From NCBI GenBank assembly GCA_002430835.1, contig DJDA01000153.1, forward strand, positions 26,315 to 90,314: DNA of 64,000 nucleotides, read 5' to 3'. The notes below the pieces were generated by a model. That model was not told the DNA's origin, did not search any database, and worked only from the letters and a program-made list of their open reading frames with translations. Shown one piece after another: positions 21,599 through 32,026 of the stretch. Position numbers and translations under genes: made by a program. How positions within the stretch are numbered: position 1 is the first letter of the stretch; each line of letters opens with the position of its first letter. This DNA comes from Brevundimonas sp. UBA5936 (GTDB lineage: Bacteria > Pseudomonadota > Alphaproteobacteria > Caulobacterales > Caulobacteraceae).

Positions 21599-22894
21599 TT
21601 AACGTGCGTCGTGGACGATGCGGCCCGAAACGACGGTGAGCAAGACCTTGCCTTGCAGTCGACGCCCGTCAAAGGGCGAATTCTTCGACTTGGACCGCAG
21701 GGTCGCGGCGTCGATCACCACCGGCGCCCCGGCGTCGAACAGTACCAGATCGGCGGGCGACCCTTGCGACAGCTCTCCGGCCTCCAGCCCCAGCAGAGCC
21801 GCCGGGCCCTGCGTCAGCGGGCGCAGCACGTCCAGCAGATCGACGCCGTATTCGTGGTGCAGCGTCAGGGCGGCGGGCAGCAGGGTCTCCAGACCCACGG
21901 CGCCCGGCTCGGCCTCGGCGAAGGGGCGGCGCTTGTTCTCGGCCGGTTCGGGACAGTGGGCCGAGGTGATGACGTCGATCAGGCCGTCGCGCACCGCCTC
22001 GACCAGAGCCTGCCGGTCGCTCTCGGCGCGCAAGGGCGGGTCCAGCCGGTAGAAGGTGCGATAGTCGCCGATGTCGATCTCGTTGAAGCACAGGTGGTTG
22101 ATCGAGGCTGAGGCCGCGACCTCTAGTCCCCGCGCACGGGCGCGCGCCAGCGTCTCCAGCGCGCCCTCGGTCGAGATCTGGTCGATCAGGAAACGCGCCC
22201 CGGTCTGCTCGACCAGGGCCAGGTCGCGCTCCAGCTGGATGCGCTCGGCGATGGCGGGGGCGCCCGACAGGCCCAGCCGGGTCGCCAGTTCGCCCGAGGT
22301 CGCGACCGCACCCTCCGACAGCCACGGCTCGGTCGGGCGACAGGCGATCAGGGCGTTGAACGAGGCGGCGTAGCTCATCACCCGTTGCAGGGTGCGGGTG
22401 TTGCGGATCACCCGGTCGCCGTCGGTGAAGTACAGGGCGCCTGCCTCATGCATCAGGCCGATCTCGGCCATGCGCTCGCCGTCGCGGGCTTGGGTCGCCG
22501 CGCCGGCCGCGCGGACGTGCACCAGATCGAGCGCCGCGCCGCGCCGCTGGATGTGGTCGATCAGGGCCGGGTCATCGATGGCCGGATCGGTGTCGGGCTG
22601 GACGACGATGGTGGTGACGCCGCCCGCCGCCGCCGACAGGCTGGCCGACTTCAGCGTCTCCTTGGGCTCGTTGCCCGGCTCGCCGGTCTTGACCCGGATG
22701 TCGATCAGGCCGGGCGCCAGACAGCGGCCCTCGGCGTCGATGATCTGCACGCCCTCGGGGCGTTGGGTCGCCTGCCCGTGGATGACCTCGACGATGCGGC
22801 CGTTCTCGATCAGGACCGCGCCGGGGCCGTCATAGTCGCTGGCCGGGTCCAGCAGGCGAGCGTTGATGATGGCTATGGGTTGAGCGGCGGTCAT
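21599..22894 (-). CDS. pyrC: Dihydroorotase-like protein, probably non-catalytic (PyrX / PyrC' type)
   Basis: This 431-residue amidohydrolase-superfamily protein has the overall order of type I dihydroorotase: a beta-sandwich start, [48 protein letters not shown] and the closing [20 protein letters not shown]. The metal ligands are gone. The usual DxHxHLREPG is [10 protein letters not shown]; the catalytic TDHAPH region reads TSAHCPEP; and the IxH(V)ST position reads IDQIST. This matches the inactive PyrC' (PyrX) proteins that act as structural partners of PyrB in pseudomonads and relatives. Its ATG overlaps the pyrB stop by 4 bases. An active dihydroorotase should be elsewhere in the genome. 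Confidence 0.88.
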   Translation of the reverse strand: MTAAQPIAIINARLLDPASDYDGPGAVLIENGRIVEVIHGQATQRPEGVQIIDAEGRCLAPGLIDIRVKTGEPGNEPKETLKSASLSAAAGGVTTIVVQPDTDPAIDDPALIDHIQRRGAALDLVHVRAAGAATQARDGERMAEIGLMHEAGALYFTDGDRVIRNTRTLQRVMSYAASFNALIACRPTEPWLSEGAVATSGELATRLGLSGAPAIAERIQLERDLALVEQTGARFLIDQISTEGALETLARARARGLEVAASASINHLCFNEIDIGDYRTFYRLDPPLRAESDRQALVEAVRDGLIDVITSAHCPEPAENKRRPFAEAEPGAVGLETLLPAALTLHHEYGVDLLDVLRPLTQGPAALLGLEAGELSQGSPADLVLFDAGAPVVIDAATLRSKSKNSPFDGRRLQGKVLLTVVSGRIVHDAR

Positions 22895-23874
22895 GCGGCG
22901 CCTCCCGCGCGGCGGTGGGCGAGGGCGGCCAGAACGGCCATGCGGGCGGCGACGCCCATCTCGACCTGATCCTGGATCAGGGAGACGCTCAGATCGTCGG
23001 CCACGTCGGAATCGATCTCGACGCCCCGGTTCATCGGGCCGGGGTGCATGACCTTGGCGCCGGGCGCGGCCCAGGCCAGTTTTTCGCGGTCCAGACCCCA
23101 GAAGCGGAAATACTCGCGCGTCGAAGGAATCAGGGCGCCCGCCATCCGCTCCAGCTGAAGGCGCAGCATCATCACCACGTCGACGCCCTTCAGGCCGTCC
23201 TTCATGTCGTGGAAGACCTCGCAGCCCCAGCGGTCGGCGTCGCCGGGCACCAGCGTCGGCGGGCCTATCAGCCGCACCCGCGCGCCCATCATCTGCAGCA
23301 GGGCGACGTTCGAGCGCGCCACACGGCTGTGGGCGATGTCGCCGCAGATGGCGACCGTCAGCCCGCCCACCTCGCCGAAGGCGCGGCGCAGGGACAGCAG
23401 GTCCAACAGGGCCTGTGTCGGGTGTTCGTGGCGCCCATCGCCGGCGTTGACCACGGCGCAGCCCACCTTCTGCGACAGCAGGTCCACCGCGCCGGAAGAG
23501 GCGTGGCGCACGACCAGAATCTCCGGTTTCATGGCGTTCAGCGTCACGGCGGTGTCGATCAGCGTCTCGCCCTTCTTCACCGAGGACGAGGCGACCGGCA
23601 TGGTCACCACATCGGCGCCCAAACGCTTGGCCGCGATCTCGAAGGAGGAGCTGGTTCGCGTCGAGTTCTCGAAGAACAGGTTCACGACCGTTTGGCCGCG
23701 CATCAGGTCCACGCCCTTGGCTGACTGCCTGTTAAAGTCGACGAAGGCGTCGGCCAGGTCCAGCAAGGCCAAGGCGGCCGGCGGATGAAGGTCTCCGGCG
23801 GCGAGGAAGTGGTCGCGGGGGAACGGCGTCAGCCGTTCCTTGATGAGGTCGGAGACGGGCGCTGCATGGGTCAT
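22891..23874 (-). CDS. pyrB: Aspartate carbamoyltransferase catalytic subunit
   Basis: This 327-residue enzyme forms carbamoyl-aspartate, the first committed pyrimidine step. Carbamoyl-phosphate binding is shown by [20 protein letters not shown] near residue 65, [19 protein letters not shown] near 145 and [18 protein letters not shown] near 275. I use the ATG at 23874 ([15 protein letters not shown]), because a longer frame upstream encodes only an Arg-rich, unrelated-looking segment that would overlap the next gene. It is coupled to the pyrC-like gene, and that pairing suggests a PyrB-PyrX dodecamer rather than a PyrI-regulated enzyme. Confidence 0.95.
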   Translation of the reverse strand: MTHAAPVSDLIKERLTPFPRDHFLAAGDLHPPAALALLDLADAFVDFNRQSAKGVDLMRGQTVVNLFFENSTRTSSSFEIAAKRLGADVVTMPVASSSVKKGETLIDTAVTLNAMKPEILVVRHASSGAVDLLSQKVGCAVVNAGDGRHEHPTQALLDLLSLRRAFGEVGGLTVAICGDIAHSRVARSNVALLQMMGARVRLIGPPTLVPGDADRWGCEVFHDMKDGLKGVDVVMMLRLQLERMAGALIPSTREYFRFWGLDREKLAWAAPGAKVMHPGPMNRGVEIDSDVADDLSVSLIQDQVEMGVAARMAVLAALAHRRAGGAA

Positions 23875-23897
23875 TGAGACGTGGCTATAGGCGGGAC

Positions 23898-24821
23898 TCA
23901 GGCCAGATGGAATAGCAGCAGGGCCGCGGGGATGCCGATGACCGAGAATACCGTCGTCGCTGCGATGATCCCGGCCATCAGCGGCGCGTCTCCGCCCATC
24001 TGACGCGCCAGCACATAGGCTGAGGCGGCGCCGGGCGCCGCGCCGCACAGCAGGGCGATTCCCTGCGCCAGTTCATCGCCGCCGTACAGGCGCGCCAACT
24101 GCCACATGGCCAGCGGCGTCACGATCATCTTGACCACGACCACGGCGCCGACCGTGACGCGGGTGCGCGCTAACTCCCGGAAGCTGAGGCCCGCGCCCGC
24201 CACGATCAGACCCAGCGGCAGGGCGGCCGATCCCAGCAGTTGCAGTGTCTCGGCCACGCCGGGCGGCTGGGGCGCGCCCGAGAAGTTCAGCGCCAGCCCC
24301 AGCAGACAGGCCAGCAGGATGGGGTTGGACATCATCGCCCGGAACAGGGCCCTGGGCGAGGCGCCGTGCTGGCCCGCGCCCCATTTGGCCAGGACGACGA
24401 CGCTCAGAATGTTGCTGACCGGGATCATGGCGGCGATGACCACGGCGGCCAGGCCCACGCCCGCCGGTCCGAAGGTCGCCTGCACGACCGGCAGGAAGAC
24501 GAAGCTGTTCCAGCGGATCATGCCCTGAAAGACGCTGGTGTAGGCCGGGCCGCTGAGGGGCAACAGGGGCTTGGACAGCAGGGTCAGGGTCGAAATGATG
24601 ATCGACACGGTGACGGCGGCGGCGCCCGCCGCGCCTGCGGCCGAGCCCGACAGGTCGGCATTCCAGATCGCCGGGATCAGGAAGCCCGGATAGAGGACAT
24701 TGATGGCCAGCTTCTCGATCGGCCGCCAGGCGGCGTCGGGCAGATAGTCCGACTTCTTCAGTCCATAGCCGAGCGCCAGCAGCAGGAAGACCGGCAGGAC
24801 GCCCGCGAGAATGGCCGCCAT
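23898..24821 (-). CDS. AEC-family (auxin efflux carrier-like) transporter
   Basis: This 307-residue polytopic membrane protein has about ten hydrophobic spans. It starts [20 protein letters not shown] at the ATG at 24821, chosen because an upstream extension only overlaps ruvX. The family feature is two inverted five-helix halves with conserved asparagine/proline breaks ([16 protein letters not shown] near residue 40 and [20 protein letters not shown] near residue 265). AEC proteins export or exchange organic acids, amino acids or other anions; the substrate cannot be told here. It begins one base after the ruvX stop and lies 23 bases before pyrB. Confidence 0.85.
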   Translation of the reverse strand: MAAILAGVLPVFLLLALGYGLKKSDYLPDAAWRPIEKLAINVLYPGFLIPAIWNADLSGSAAGAAGAAAVTVSIIISTLTLLSKPLLPLSGPAYTSVFQGMIRWNSFVFLPVVQATFGPAGVGLAAVVIAAMIPVSNILSVVVLAKWGAGQHGASPRALFRAMMSNPILLACLLGLALNFSGAPQPPGVAETLQLLGSAALPLGLIVAGAGLSFRELARTRVTVGAVVVVKMIVTPLAMWQLARLYGGDELAQGIALLCGAAPGAASAYVLARQMGGDAPLMAGIIAATTVFSVIGIPAALLLFHLA

Positions 24822-24822
24822 C

Positions 24823-25287
24823 TCAGCCGCGCAGCCGGTCCAGCGCGCCTTGCAGAATCCAGGCGGCGGCGGTGCGGTCCACCACATCGGCGCGGCGCTT
24901 GCGGGTCAGGTCCAGCTCGTCGATCAGGAACCGCTCGACGGCGGTGGTCGACAGCCGTTCGTCCTGAAAGGCGACGTTGACCGGCCGGAACCGCTCCAGA
25001 TTGCGGGCGAAGGCGCGGCACGACTGGGCGCGGGGGCCTTCGGTGCCGTCCATGTTCAGCGGCAGGCCGATGACCAGCGCCGAGACCTTGCGGCCGTCCA
25101 TGATCCTGAACAGCTGTTCGGCGTCCTTGCTGAACTTGGTCTTGCGGATCAGCTCCAGCGGGCTGGCGATGATGCGGCCGGTGTCGGACACGCTGACGCC
25201 GATGGTGTTCTCGCCCAGATCCAGACCCAGCCACGGGGTGTTGGGCGGGCAGGCGGCGGACAGTTCGGATAGATCAAGGACAGGCAC
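24823..25287 (-). CDS. ruvX: Putative pre-16S rRNA nuclease / Holliday-junction resolvase-like RuvX (YqgF)
   Basis: This 154-residue RNase H-fold protein of the YqgF family is implicated in 5'-end maturation of 16S rRNA. Visible motifs are WLGLDLGENTIGVSVSD near residue 20 (catalytic Asp), VIGLPLNMDGTEGPRAQ near residue 93, QDERLSTTAVERFL near 110 and VDRTAAAWILQGAL at the C-terminus (final Asp). The usual Lys-Arg in the first motif is Asn-Thr here, a mild deviation. It is the first gene of the minus-strand run. The 25340-25470 repeat sits directly upstream of its start. Confidence 0.92.
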   Translation of the reverse strand: MPVLDLSELSAACPPNTPWLGLDLGENTIGVSVSDTGRIIASPLELIRKTKFSKDAEQLFRIMDGRKVSALVIGLPLNMDGTEGPRAQSCRAFARNLERFRPVNVAFQDERLSTTAVERFLIDELDLTRKRRADVVDRTAAAWILQGALDRLRG

Positions 25288-25339
25288 GAGGGCGCGTTAG
25301 GCCCAGACGGGGCGCGTGTCAAAGTGGTTCCCTATACTC

Positions 25340-25470
25340 CCGCTCATCCCGGCGGACGCCGGGATCCAGTAAGAGCTGTGCACGCGCTGGTTCGCGGCCA
25401 TCACGCAATGTGGTCAAGGTTCTTGCTTGAAGCCAAAGCACTGGATCCCGGCGTCCGCCGGGATGAGCGG
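25340..25470. repeat. Dispersed 131-bp inverted-repeat element, copy 2
   Basis: This element is homologous to 1751-1880. The terminal arms 25340-25369 and 25441-25470 are perfect 30-base inverted repeats, each containing CCCGGCG-GA-CGCCGGG. AGCCAAAGCA precedes the right arm as in copy 1, while the rest of the interior has diverged. No open frame fits inside, so if mobile it would be non-autonomous (MITE or REP-like). Confidence 0.88.
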
Positions 25471-25484
25471 AGTTGGAGACGGAC

Positions 25485-25784
25485 CTACACGTCGTCGTCC
25501 CCGACCGGCCCGCCTTCGTTCTCCAGGCTACGGATCGAGCGCACTTCCTTGCGCGTGAATTTCAGCCGCACGCCCAGGCCGCCGTCTTCTTCGTGCAGGA
25601 ACACAGCGCCGCCTTCCTCCAGCGCGGCCTGAAGGCGGCTGCGGGCCTCGTCGCCGGGGTCGACGTTCTCGCGCTCGAAATCGGCCAGGGCGTCAACCGT
25701 CAGGCCGGACAGGCGTGCCACATGGTCGCGCGGCCATTGCACCAGGGCGCGCGCGGCGCGGACTTGGGGGCCGGTGATCTTCAT
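25485..25784 (-). CDS. Small helix-turn-helix DNA-binding protein
   Basis: This 99-residue protein is read from the ATG at 25784, which follows AGGAG with 8-base spacing. Residues 1-60 resemble the short XRE-type HTH of alphaproteobacterial regulators (KITGPQVRAARALVQWPRD, VARLSGLTVDALADFE). Residues 60-85 form a small beta segment (GGAVFLHEEDGGLGVRLKF) and the tail is acidic. It is probably a cytoplasmic regulator; targets are unknown. It stands alone, divergent from gatC. Confidence 0.75.
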   Translation of the reverse strand: MKITGPQVRAARALVQWPRDHVARLSGLTVDALADFERENVDPGDEARSRLQAALEEGGAVFLHEEDGGLGVRLKFTRKEVRSIRSLENEGGPVGDDDV

Positions 25785-25955
25785 GGTCGCGTCTCCTGTG
25801 ATCTGCGCTCCATACTTAGGCGCCGCCACGGCCTTCGATAGGGGGCGTTTGGCCGCAACGGCCAAGCTGTCTTCGCGCCTGCACCCAAATCCTTGTCGAA
25901 GCGGCGTCGAGACGCTAATCCCGACCCCTTAGACTCTCATGCTTTGGAGGGCCGC

Positions 25956-26243
25956 ATGGCCATCGACGCCGCGACGGTGCGCAAGGTTGCGCATCTCGCC
26001 CGCATCAAGACCCCCGAGGACCGCCTGGAGCCGCTGGCCCAGGAGCTGAACGGCATCCTGAAGTGGATCGAACAGCTGGACGAGGTGGACGTGCAGGGCG
26101 TCGAACCGATGACCTCCAACGTGTCCCAGCCGCTGCGCCTGCGCGACGACGTGGTGACGGACGGCGACAAGGTCGCCGACGTCCTGTCCAACGCGCCCAA
26201 ATCCGCCGACGGCTTCTTCGTCGTGCCCAAGGTCGTGGAGTAA
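25956..26243 (+). CDS. gatC: Asp-tRNA(Asn)/Glu-tRNA(Gln) amidotransferase subunit C
   Basis: This 95-residue subunit clamps GatA and GatB together. The ATG at 25956 follows TTTGGAGGG, a clear ribosome-binding site; the frame also runs 21 codons upstream, but without such support. The sequence starts [17 protein letters not shown] and has [21 protein letters not shown], the conserved central helix, and ends [10 protein letters not shown]. It heads the gatC-gatA-gatB operon, with 3 bases to gatA. Confidence 0.95.
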   Translation: MAIDAATVRKVAHLARIKTPEDRLEPLAQELNGILKWIEQLDEVDVQGVEPMTSNVSQPLRLRDDVVTDGDKVADVLSNAPKSADGFFVVPKVVE

Positions 26244-26246
26244 GTC

Positions 26247-27725
26247 ATGACCGATCTGACCAAGCTGACGCTGGCCGACGCCGTCGACGGCCTGAAGGCC
26301 AAGACCTTCTCGTCCGAAGAACTGACCCGCGCCTTCCTGACCAACATCGAGGCCTCGAACCCGACGTTGAACGCCTATGTCGAGGTGACGGCGGACAAGG
26401 CGCTGGAACAGGCGCGGGCCTCCGACGCCCGTCTGGCCAAGGGCGAGGGCGGGGCGCTGGAAGGCGCGCCGCTGGGCATCAAGGATCTGTTCTGCACCCA
26501 GGGCGTGCAGACGACCGCCGGCTCCAACATGCTGCGCGGCTTCGTCCCGCCGTATGAATCGACCGTCACCGCCAATCTGTGGCGCGACGGGGCGGTCATG
26601 CTGGGCAAGCTGAACATGGACGAATTCGCCATGGGCTCGTCCAACGAAACCTCGGCCTTCGGTCCGGTGAAGAACCCGTGGAAGTCCAAGGGATCGAACG
26701 CCGACCTGACGCCGGGCGGCTCGTCCGGCGGTTCGGCCTCGGCCGTGGCTGCGGACCTGTGCCTGGCCGCGACCGCGTCCGACACCGGCGGCTCGATCCG
26801 CCAGCCCGCCGCCTTCACCGGCACCGTGGGCATCAAGCCGACCTACGGCCGCGCCAGCCGCTACGGCATGGTCGCCTTCGCCAGTTCGCTGGACCAGGCC
26901 GGGCCGATCGCCAAGACGGTCAAGGATTCGGCCCTGCTGCTGAACTCCATGTGCTCGTTCGACGCCAAGGATTCGACCAGCCTGGACATCCCGACCCCCG
27001 ACTGGACCCAATCGGTCGGCCAGTCGGTCAAGGGCCTGCGCATCGGCGTGCCCAAGGAATACGTCCTCGACGGCATGCCCGCCGAGATCCAGAAGCTGTG
27101 GGAGCAGGGCGTCGAGTGGCTGAAGGCCGCCGGTTGCGAGATCGTCGAGATCAGCCTGCCGCACACCAAATACGCCCTGCCGACCTACTACATCGTGGCC
27201 CCGGCCGAGGCGTCGTCGAACCTGGCGCGCTATGACGGCATGCGCTTCGGCCACCGCGCCGAGCAGTTCACCTCTCTGGACGACCTCTATGCGACCTCGC
27301 GCGCCGAGGGCTTCGGCAAGGAAGTCCAGCGCCGCCTGACCATCGGCGCCTATGTGCTGTCGGCTGGCTTCTACGACGCCTATTACGTCAAGGCGCTGAA
27401 GGTGCGTCGCCGCATCGCCCAGGACTTCGACAACGTCTGGGGCCAGGTGGACGCCATCCTGACGCCGTCCACCCCGTCGGCCGCCTTCGCCATCGGCGAC
27501 AAGCAGATCGACCCCCTGACCATGTATCTGAACGACGTCTTCACGGTGACGACCAATCTGGCCGGTCTGCCGGGCATCTCGGTCCCCGCCGGCCTCAGCG
27601 CCGACGGCCTGCCGTTGGGCCTGCAGGTCATCGGCAAGGCCCTGGATGAAGCGACGGTGTTCCAGGTCGCGAGCGCCCTCGAAGACGCGGCGGGCTTCGT
27701 CGCCAAGCCGGACCGTTGGTGGTGA
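26247..27725 (+). CDS. gatA: Asp-tRNA(Asn)/Glu-tRNA(Gln) amidotransferase subunit A
   Basis: This 492-residue amidase-signature protein hydrolyses glutamine to supply ammonia for transamidation of misacylated tRNA. The catalytic Ser-cisSer-Lys triad is visible: [20 protein letters not shown] (Lys near residue 75), [17 protein letters not shown] near residue 155 and [14 protein letters not shown] near 175 with the nucleophilic Ser. C-terminal blocks are [10 protein letters not shown] and [14 protein letters not shown]. It sits 3 bases after gatC and 2 bases before gatB. This bacterium therefore likely forms Gln-tRNA or Asn-tRNA by the indirect route. Confidence 0.97.
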   Translation: MTDLTKLTLADAVDGLKAKTFSSEELTRAFLTNIEASNPTLNAYVEVTADKALEQARASDARLAKGEGGALEGAPLGIKDLFCTQGVQTTAGSNMLRGFVPPYESTVTANLWRDGAVMLGKLNMDEFAMGSSNETSAFGPVKNPWKSKGSNADLTPGGSSGGSASAVAADLCLAATASDTGGSIRQPAAFTGTVGIKPTYGRASRYGMVAFASSLDQAGPIAKTVKDSALLLNSMCSFDAKDSTSLDIPTPDWTQSVGQSVKGLRIGVPKEYVLDGMPAEIQKLWEQGVEWLKAAGCEIVEISLPHTKYALPTYYIVAPAEASSNLARYDGMRFGHRAEQFTSLDDLYATSRAEGFGKEVQRRLTIGAYVLSAGFYDAYYVKALKVRRRIAQDFDNVWGQVDAILTPSTPSAAFAIGDKQIDPLTMYLNDVFTVTTNLAGLPGISVPAGLSADGLPLGLQVIGKALDEATVFQVASALEDAAGFVAKPDRWW

Positions 27726-27727
27726 GC

Positions 27728-29221
<1,494 letters not shown>

Positions 29222-29236
29222 GCTCTGACAGGAACG

Positions 29237-30157
29237 TCAGTGGTGGGCTTTAATCGGTCGCATCACATCAATCTGTTCTGCGCCGCTTTCGTCGAGGCAG
29301 CGGTCTTCCACCTGGACGGTGACGAAAAAGAAACCGAACCGCTCACGCAGCAATGCGTGAGCGGTGAACAGCACGTTTTGTGGGTCGCTGCCTTTGGAGA
29401 CCCGGATGTGGCTGGAAAAAACATGTTTGCCGCTGGTTAGCGCCCAGGCGTGTGCGTGATGGACGTCAGCCACGCCCTCGACCTCGGCGAGAGCTTCTGT
29501 GATTTGTGACAGGCTGACACCTGGCGGAGTACCCTCCATCAACAGGTGAGCGGCATCGCGCAATATGCCCCAGCTCGCCCAGATCAGCACAAATCCAAAA
29601 GCCATACCGAGAAGCGGGTCGATCAGCAGGAATCCCGTGAACCGGATGATCAGGGCTGTCACGATGATCAGCAGACTGCCGACGAAGGTCTGTATGACGT
29701 GCCAGAAGGCGCCTCGCATGTTTAGGTCGTCTTTGCTTTGACGCCACATCAGCCCCAACGCGACGAATTCTGTCAGCAGACCGCCTGCCGCTACCCACAG
29801 CATCGGGCCTGTAGGCAGATGAACCGGCTCGGACAACCGCATGGCCGCCATGACGATGACCACTATGGCCATGGCCAACAGGAAACCGCCGTTCACCAGC
29901 GCGCCTATTATCTCGGCTCGGAACCAGCCGAAGCTGCGGCTCTCGTCGGCTGATCGGCGCGCAAGCTTCGTTGCGACAAGGGCAACGATGACCCCGCCCA
30001 CGGCGGAGAATGTGTGAAAAGCGTCGGAAATGACGGCGATAGAGCCGGTCCACAGCCCAATTACCAGTTCAGCGATGAAGTAGAGGCCAGTCAACCATGC
30101 CGATATGACCATCGCTCGGCCGCTGGAAGGAAGGTGTCCCTGATGCCCGCCGTTCAT
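29237..30157 (-). CDS. Cation diffusion facilitator (CDF)-family transporter with altered metal-site residues
   Basis: This 306-residue inner-membrane protein is read from the ATG at 30157 (MNGGHQGHLPSSGRAMVI). Six hydrophobic spans are followed by a cytoplasmic domain with VHHAHAWALTSGKHVFSSH near residue 235, as in CzcD/ZitB proteins. The transport-site signatures are degenerate: helix 2 reads SDAFHTFSAVGG where a second Asp normally sits four residues after His, and helix 5 reads FWHVIQTFVGS where HxxxD is expected. Metal specificity and even transport are therefore uncertain. G+C looks slightly lower than in the neighbours (36-37 of 60 in two stretches), so transfer is possible. Confidence 0.82.
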   Translation of the reverse strand: MNGGHQGHLPSSGRAMVISAWLTGLYFIAELVIGLWTGSIAVISDAFHTFSAVGGVIVALVATKLARRSADESRSFGWFRAEIIGALVNGGFLLAMAIVVIVMAAMRLSEPVHLPTGPMLWVAAGGLLTEFVALGLMWRQSKDDLNMRGAFWHVIQTFVGSLLIIVTALIIRFTGFLLIDPLLGMAFGFVLIWASWGILRDAAHLLMEGTPPGVSLSQITEALAEVEGVADVHHAHAWALTSGKHVFSSHIRVSKGSDPQNVLFTAHALLRERFGFFFVTVQVEDRCLDESGAEQIDVMRPIKAHH

Positions 30158-30296
30158 AGCCTTGTCCCTGTATGCGCATCTGTTTCGCGCCGGGAATCGA
30201 GCGACTGTGTCATATGGCTCGCTGGGCGGCGCATGTATCCTTACGCACGCCGCGCCGTATCCCCTCGGTGAGAGGTCGGACAAAGAATCTCACGCG

Positions 30297-30326
30297 AAAA
30301 CGGCCGTCTCTGGAGAGGCGGCCGTT
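30297..30326 (-). terminator. Intrinsic terminator after the first RcnB-like gene
   Basis: The inverted repeat AACGGCCG (30299-30306) / CGGCCGTT (30319-30326) has an internal TCTC/GAGA pairing. It is flanked at 30297-30300 by AAAA, giving a U-run on the minus strand after the gene ending at 30342. Confidence 0.75.
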
Positions 30327-30341
30327 GTGCTTTTCTGGCGC

Positions 30342-31295
30342 TTACCAGCGCCAGGCGTCGCGGACGACTTCGATGATGTAGCCGTCGTAGTCGTCGATCA
30401 GATAGATCGCATTGTCGACGTAGACCCATCGCGTGCCCGGCGGCGGATAGCCCAGGCCGTAGGTGCGCCAGTCGTTCACCTGATAGCGCCAGAAGACGTC
30501 CGGCAGATACTGGCCGACATAGTACTGCCGGTTCCAATAGCTGCGCGGCACGCTGTAGTAGCCGTAGCCGGGCGCGAAATAGAAGCCGATGCGCACGCCG
30601 TTCCAGCTGCGGAAGCGCTGGTCATGGCGCCACCAGTCGCTGCGGTGACGACGATCCCAGTCGCGGCGCCACTGGTCGCGGTTCCAGCGGTTGTGGAACT
30701 CACGATAGTCGCGGTCCCGGTTCCACTGGCCGGGGCGATCCGGCCTGTTGGGGCGGTGGGCGTCAGGACGGCCGGGGTGGTTCCAGTCCGGTCGGTTCGG
30801 TCGATCAGGCCGGTGTGAGTCAGGCCGGTTCGGTCGGTTCCAGTCCGGTCGATCCGGGCGCTGGGGGCGATCTGGACGATGATTATCCGGTCGATTCCAG
30901 TCGGGACGATGTCCGTCGGGTCGATCAGGGCGATTGGGTCTGTCAGGCCGCGGCTGATCCGGTCTCTGAGGTCGGTCCGGCCGATCAGGGCGTTGCGGCC
31001 GGTCCGGTCGGTTGGGGCGGTCGGGGCGGTTCCAGTCCGGTCGTTGTTCTGGCCGTTGTTCCGGCCTGTGCTCCGGTCGTTGAGGTCGTTGCCCATCGGG
31101 ACGGCGTTCCGGGCGAGGGCCTTCCTGGCGCGGGCGATCGGCGTCGCGATGCTGGCGCTGCGGCTGGCCGCGTTCGGATCGGCGCGGGCCGTCCTCGCGC
31201 ATCTGCGGCCGATCCTGGGCCAGAACAGCCATGGGGGCCGCGGCGGGCACGAGGAAGGTGGCGGCCGCCGCGAACATGAGAAGGGAGCGTTTCAT
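30342..31295 (-). CDS. RcnB-like secreted protein with long Arg/Pro/Asp repeat region
   Basis: This 317-residue protein is read from the ATG at 31295, where a signal peptide begins (KRSLLMFAAAATFLVPAAA, cleavage near residue 27). Residues about 54-190 are a low-complexity repeat of RPDRPNRPDRPQRP-type units with recurring DWNRP. Residues 195-317 are Trp/Tyr/Arg-rich and end with APGYGYYSVP, YWNRQYYVGQYLPDVFW and a C-terminal RWVYVDNAIYLIDDYDG, the RcnB-family pattern. RcnB is a periplasmic protein linked to nickel and cobalt homeostasis in E. coli; the role here is inferred only. A paralogue lies immediately upstream on the same strand. Confidence 0.8.
   Translation of the reverse strand: MKRSLLMFAAAATFLVPAAAPMAVLAQDRPQMREDGPRRSERGQPQRQHRDADRPRQEGPRPERRPDGQRPQRPEHRPEQRPEQRPDWNRPDRPNRPDRPQRPDRPDRPQRPDQPRPDRPNRPDRPDGHRPDWNRPDNHRPDRPQRPDRPDWNRPNRPDSHRPDRPNRPDWNHPGRPDAHRPNRPDRPGQWNRDRDYREFHNRWNRDQWRRDWDRRHRSDWWRHDQRFRSWNGVRIGFYFAPGYGYYSVPRSYWNRQYYVGQYLPDVFWRYQVNDWRTYGLGYPPPGTRWVYVDNAIYLIDDYDGYIIEVVRDAWRW
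30726..31136 (-). repeat. Coding low-complexity tandem repeat in the RcnB-like gene
   Basis: Short imperfect units translate to (R/N)RPDRP, PQRPDRP and PDWNRPD. GGTCGATC- and CCGGTCGG-like words recur throughout. The frame is kept open, which favours protein-level selection over a non-coding array. Confidence 0.8.
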
Positions 31296-31394
31296 GGTCG
31301 AAGTCCTCGCACGTCCGAACTTGGACGGCTTGCGGACAGAATGGGCGCTGGGCCATGAATTGCTGCTGAACGTCGATCGCAGAGCATTGTCATG

Positions 31395-31427
31395 AAAAAA
31401 GCCCCGCAAGACAGAGCCTTGCGGGGC
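31395..31427 (-). terminator. Intrinsic terminator after the second RcnB-like gene
   Basis: A perfect 10-bp stem GCCCCGCAAG (31401-31410) / CTTGCGGGGC (31418-31427) has a 7-base loop. It is preceded by AAAAAA at 31395-31400, which is a U-run in the minus-strand transcript of the gene ending at 31454. This shows the two RcnB-like genes are separate transcription units. Confidence 0.9.
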
Positions 31428-31453
31428 GAAGCGAAACCTTGGTTCAAAGCCTC

Positions 31454-32026
31454 TTAATAGACGTCGCTCAACACGCTGGCGATCAGGCCTGTGGCGACTG
31501 CGATCAGCAGGATGTCGTTGCCGGCGTGGACGTAACGGTAGCCGCGCGGCGCCGGCCTCAGATTATAGAAGTAGGGGTCGTTGACGTAATAGGAGCGATA
31601 GGCGGGCGGCAGATAGCCCCCCGTGCGCCAGCGATAGCCGTAGTAGCGCGGCTCCACGCGGTAATAGCCATGCCCCGGCGCATACCAGTAGCCGTTGCGG
31701 GCGCCGCGATAGTCGCGGAACTCGGGCCGGCCGCGCCACCAGTTATGGTTGTCGCGGCTCCAGCGATCGTAGCGGCGGTGGTCCTGTCGCCAATCGCGGC
31801 GGTCATCACGGCGGTCTTGACGCCAGTCACGGCGGTCATCGCGTCGATCCTGGCGCCATTCACGATGGTCGTCGCGTCGATCTTGACGCCACTCACGGTG
31901 GTCGTTTCGACGGTCCTGGCGCCACTCGCGGCGGTCTCCGCGGTGATCCTGCGCCTGGGCCATCATGGGGGCGGCCGTGGTCGCCAGGGCGAGGGCGACG
32001 ACGGCGGCCTTGGTCAGGCGGTTCAT
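31454..32026 (-). CDS. RcnB-like secreted protein with 11-residue repeats
   Basis: This 190-residue protein has a signal peptide at residues 1-26 (NRLTKAAVVALALATTAAP...AQAQ). Five 11-residue repeats of the form WRQDRRDDHRE follow, with tryptophans at residues 35, 46, 57, 68 and 79. The C-terminal RcnB-like domain has NGYWYAPGHGYYRV, YGYRWRTGGYLPPAYR, RYVHAGNDILLIAV and a short hydrophobic end. It is shorter than, but the same architecture as, the neighbour at 30342-31295, so the two probably arose by duplication. Periplasmic; possible metal or envelope-stress role by analogy with RcnB. Confidence 0.8.
   Translation of the reverse strand: MNRLTKAAVVALALATTAAPMMAQAQDHRGDRREWRQDRRNDHREWRQDRRDDHREWRQDRRDDRRDWRQDRRDDRRDWRQDHRRYDRWSRDNHNWWRGRPEFRDYRGARNGYWYAPGHGYYRVEPRYYGYRWRTGGYLPPAYRSYYVNDPYFYNLRPAPRGYRYVHAGNDILLIAVATGLIASVLSDVY
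31781..31924 (-). repeat. 33-bp coding tandem repeat, about 4.4 units
   Basis: The period of 33 bases encodes WRQDRRDDHRE / WRQDRRDDRRD units within the second RcnB-like gene. On the plus strand, GACGCCA-CACGG-GGTCGT-type words recur at this spacing. Confidence 0.85.

Noticed and set aside
30726..31924. Short tandem repeats resembling a CRISPR or satellite array
   Set aside because: The repeats keep reading frames open, have no unique spacers and lie inside two secreted-protein genes; no cas genes are present.
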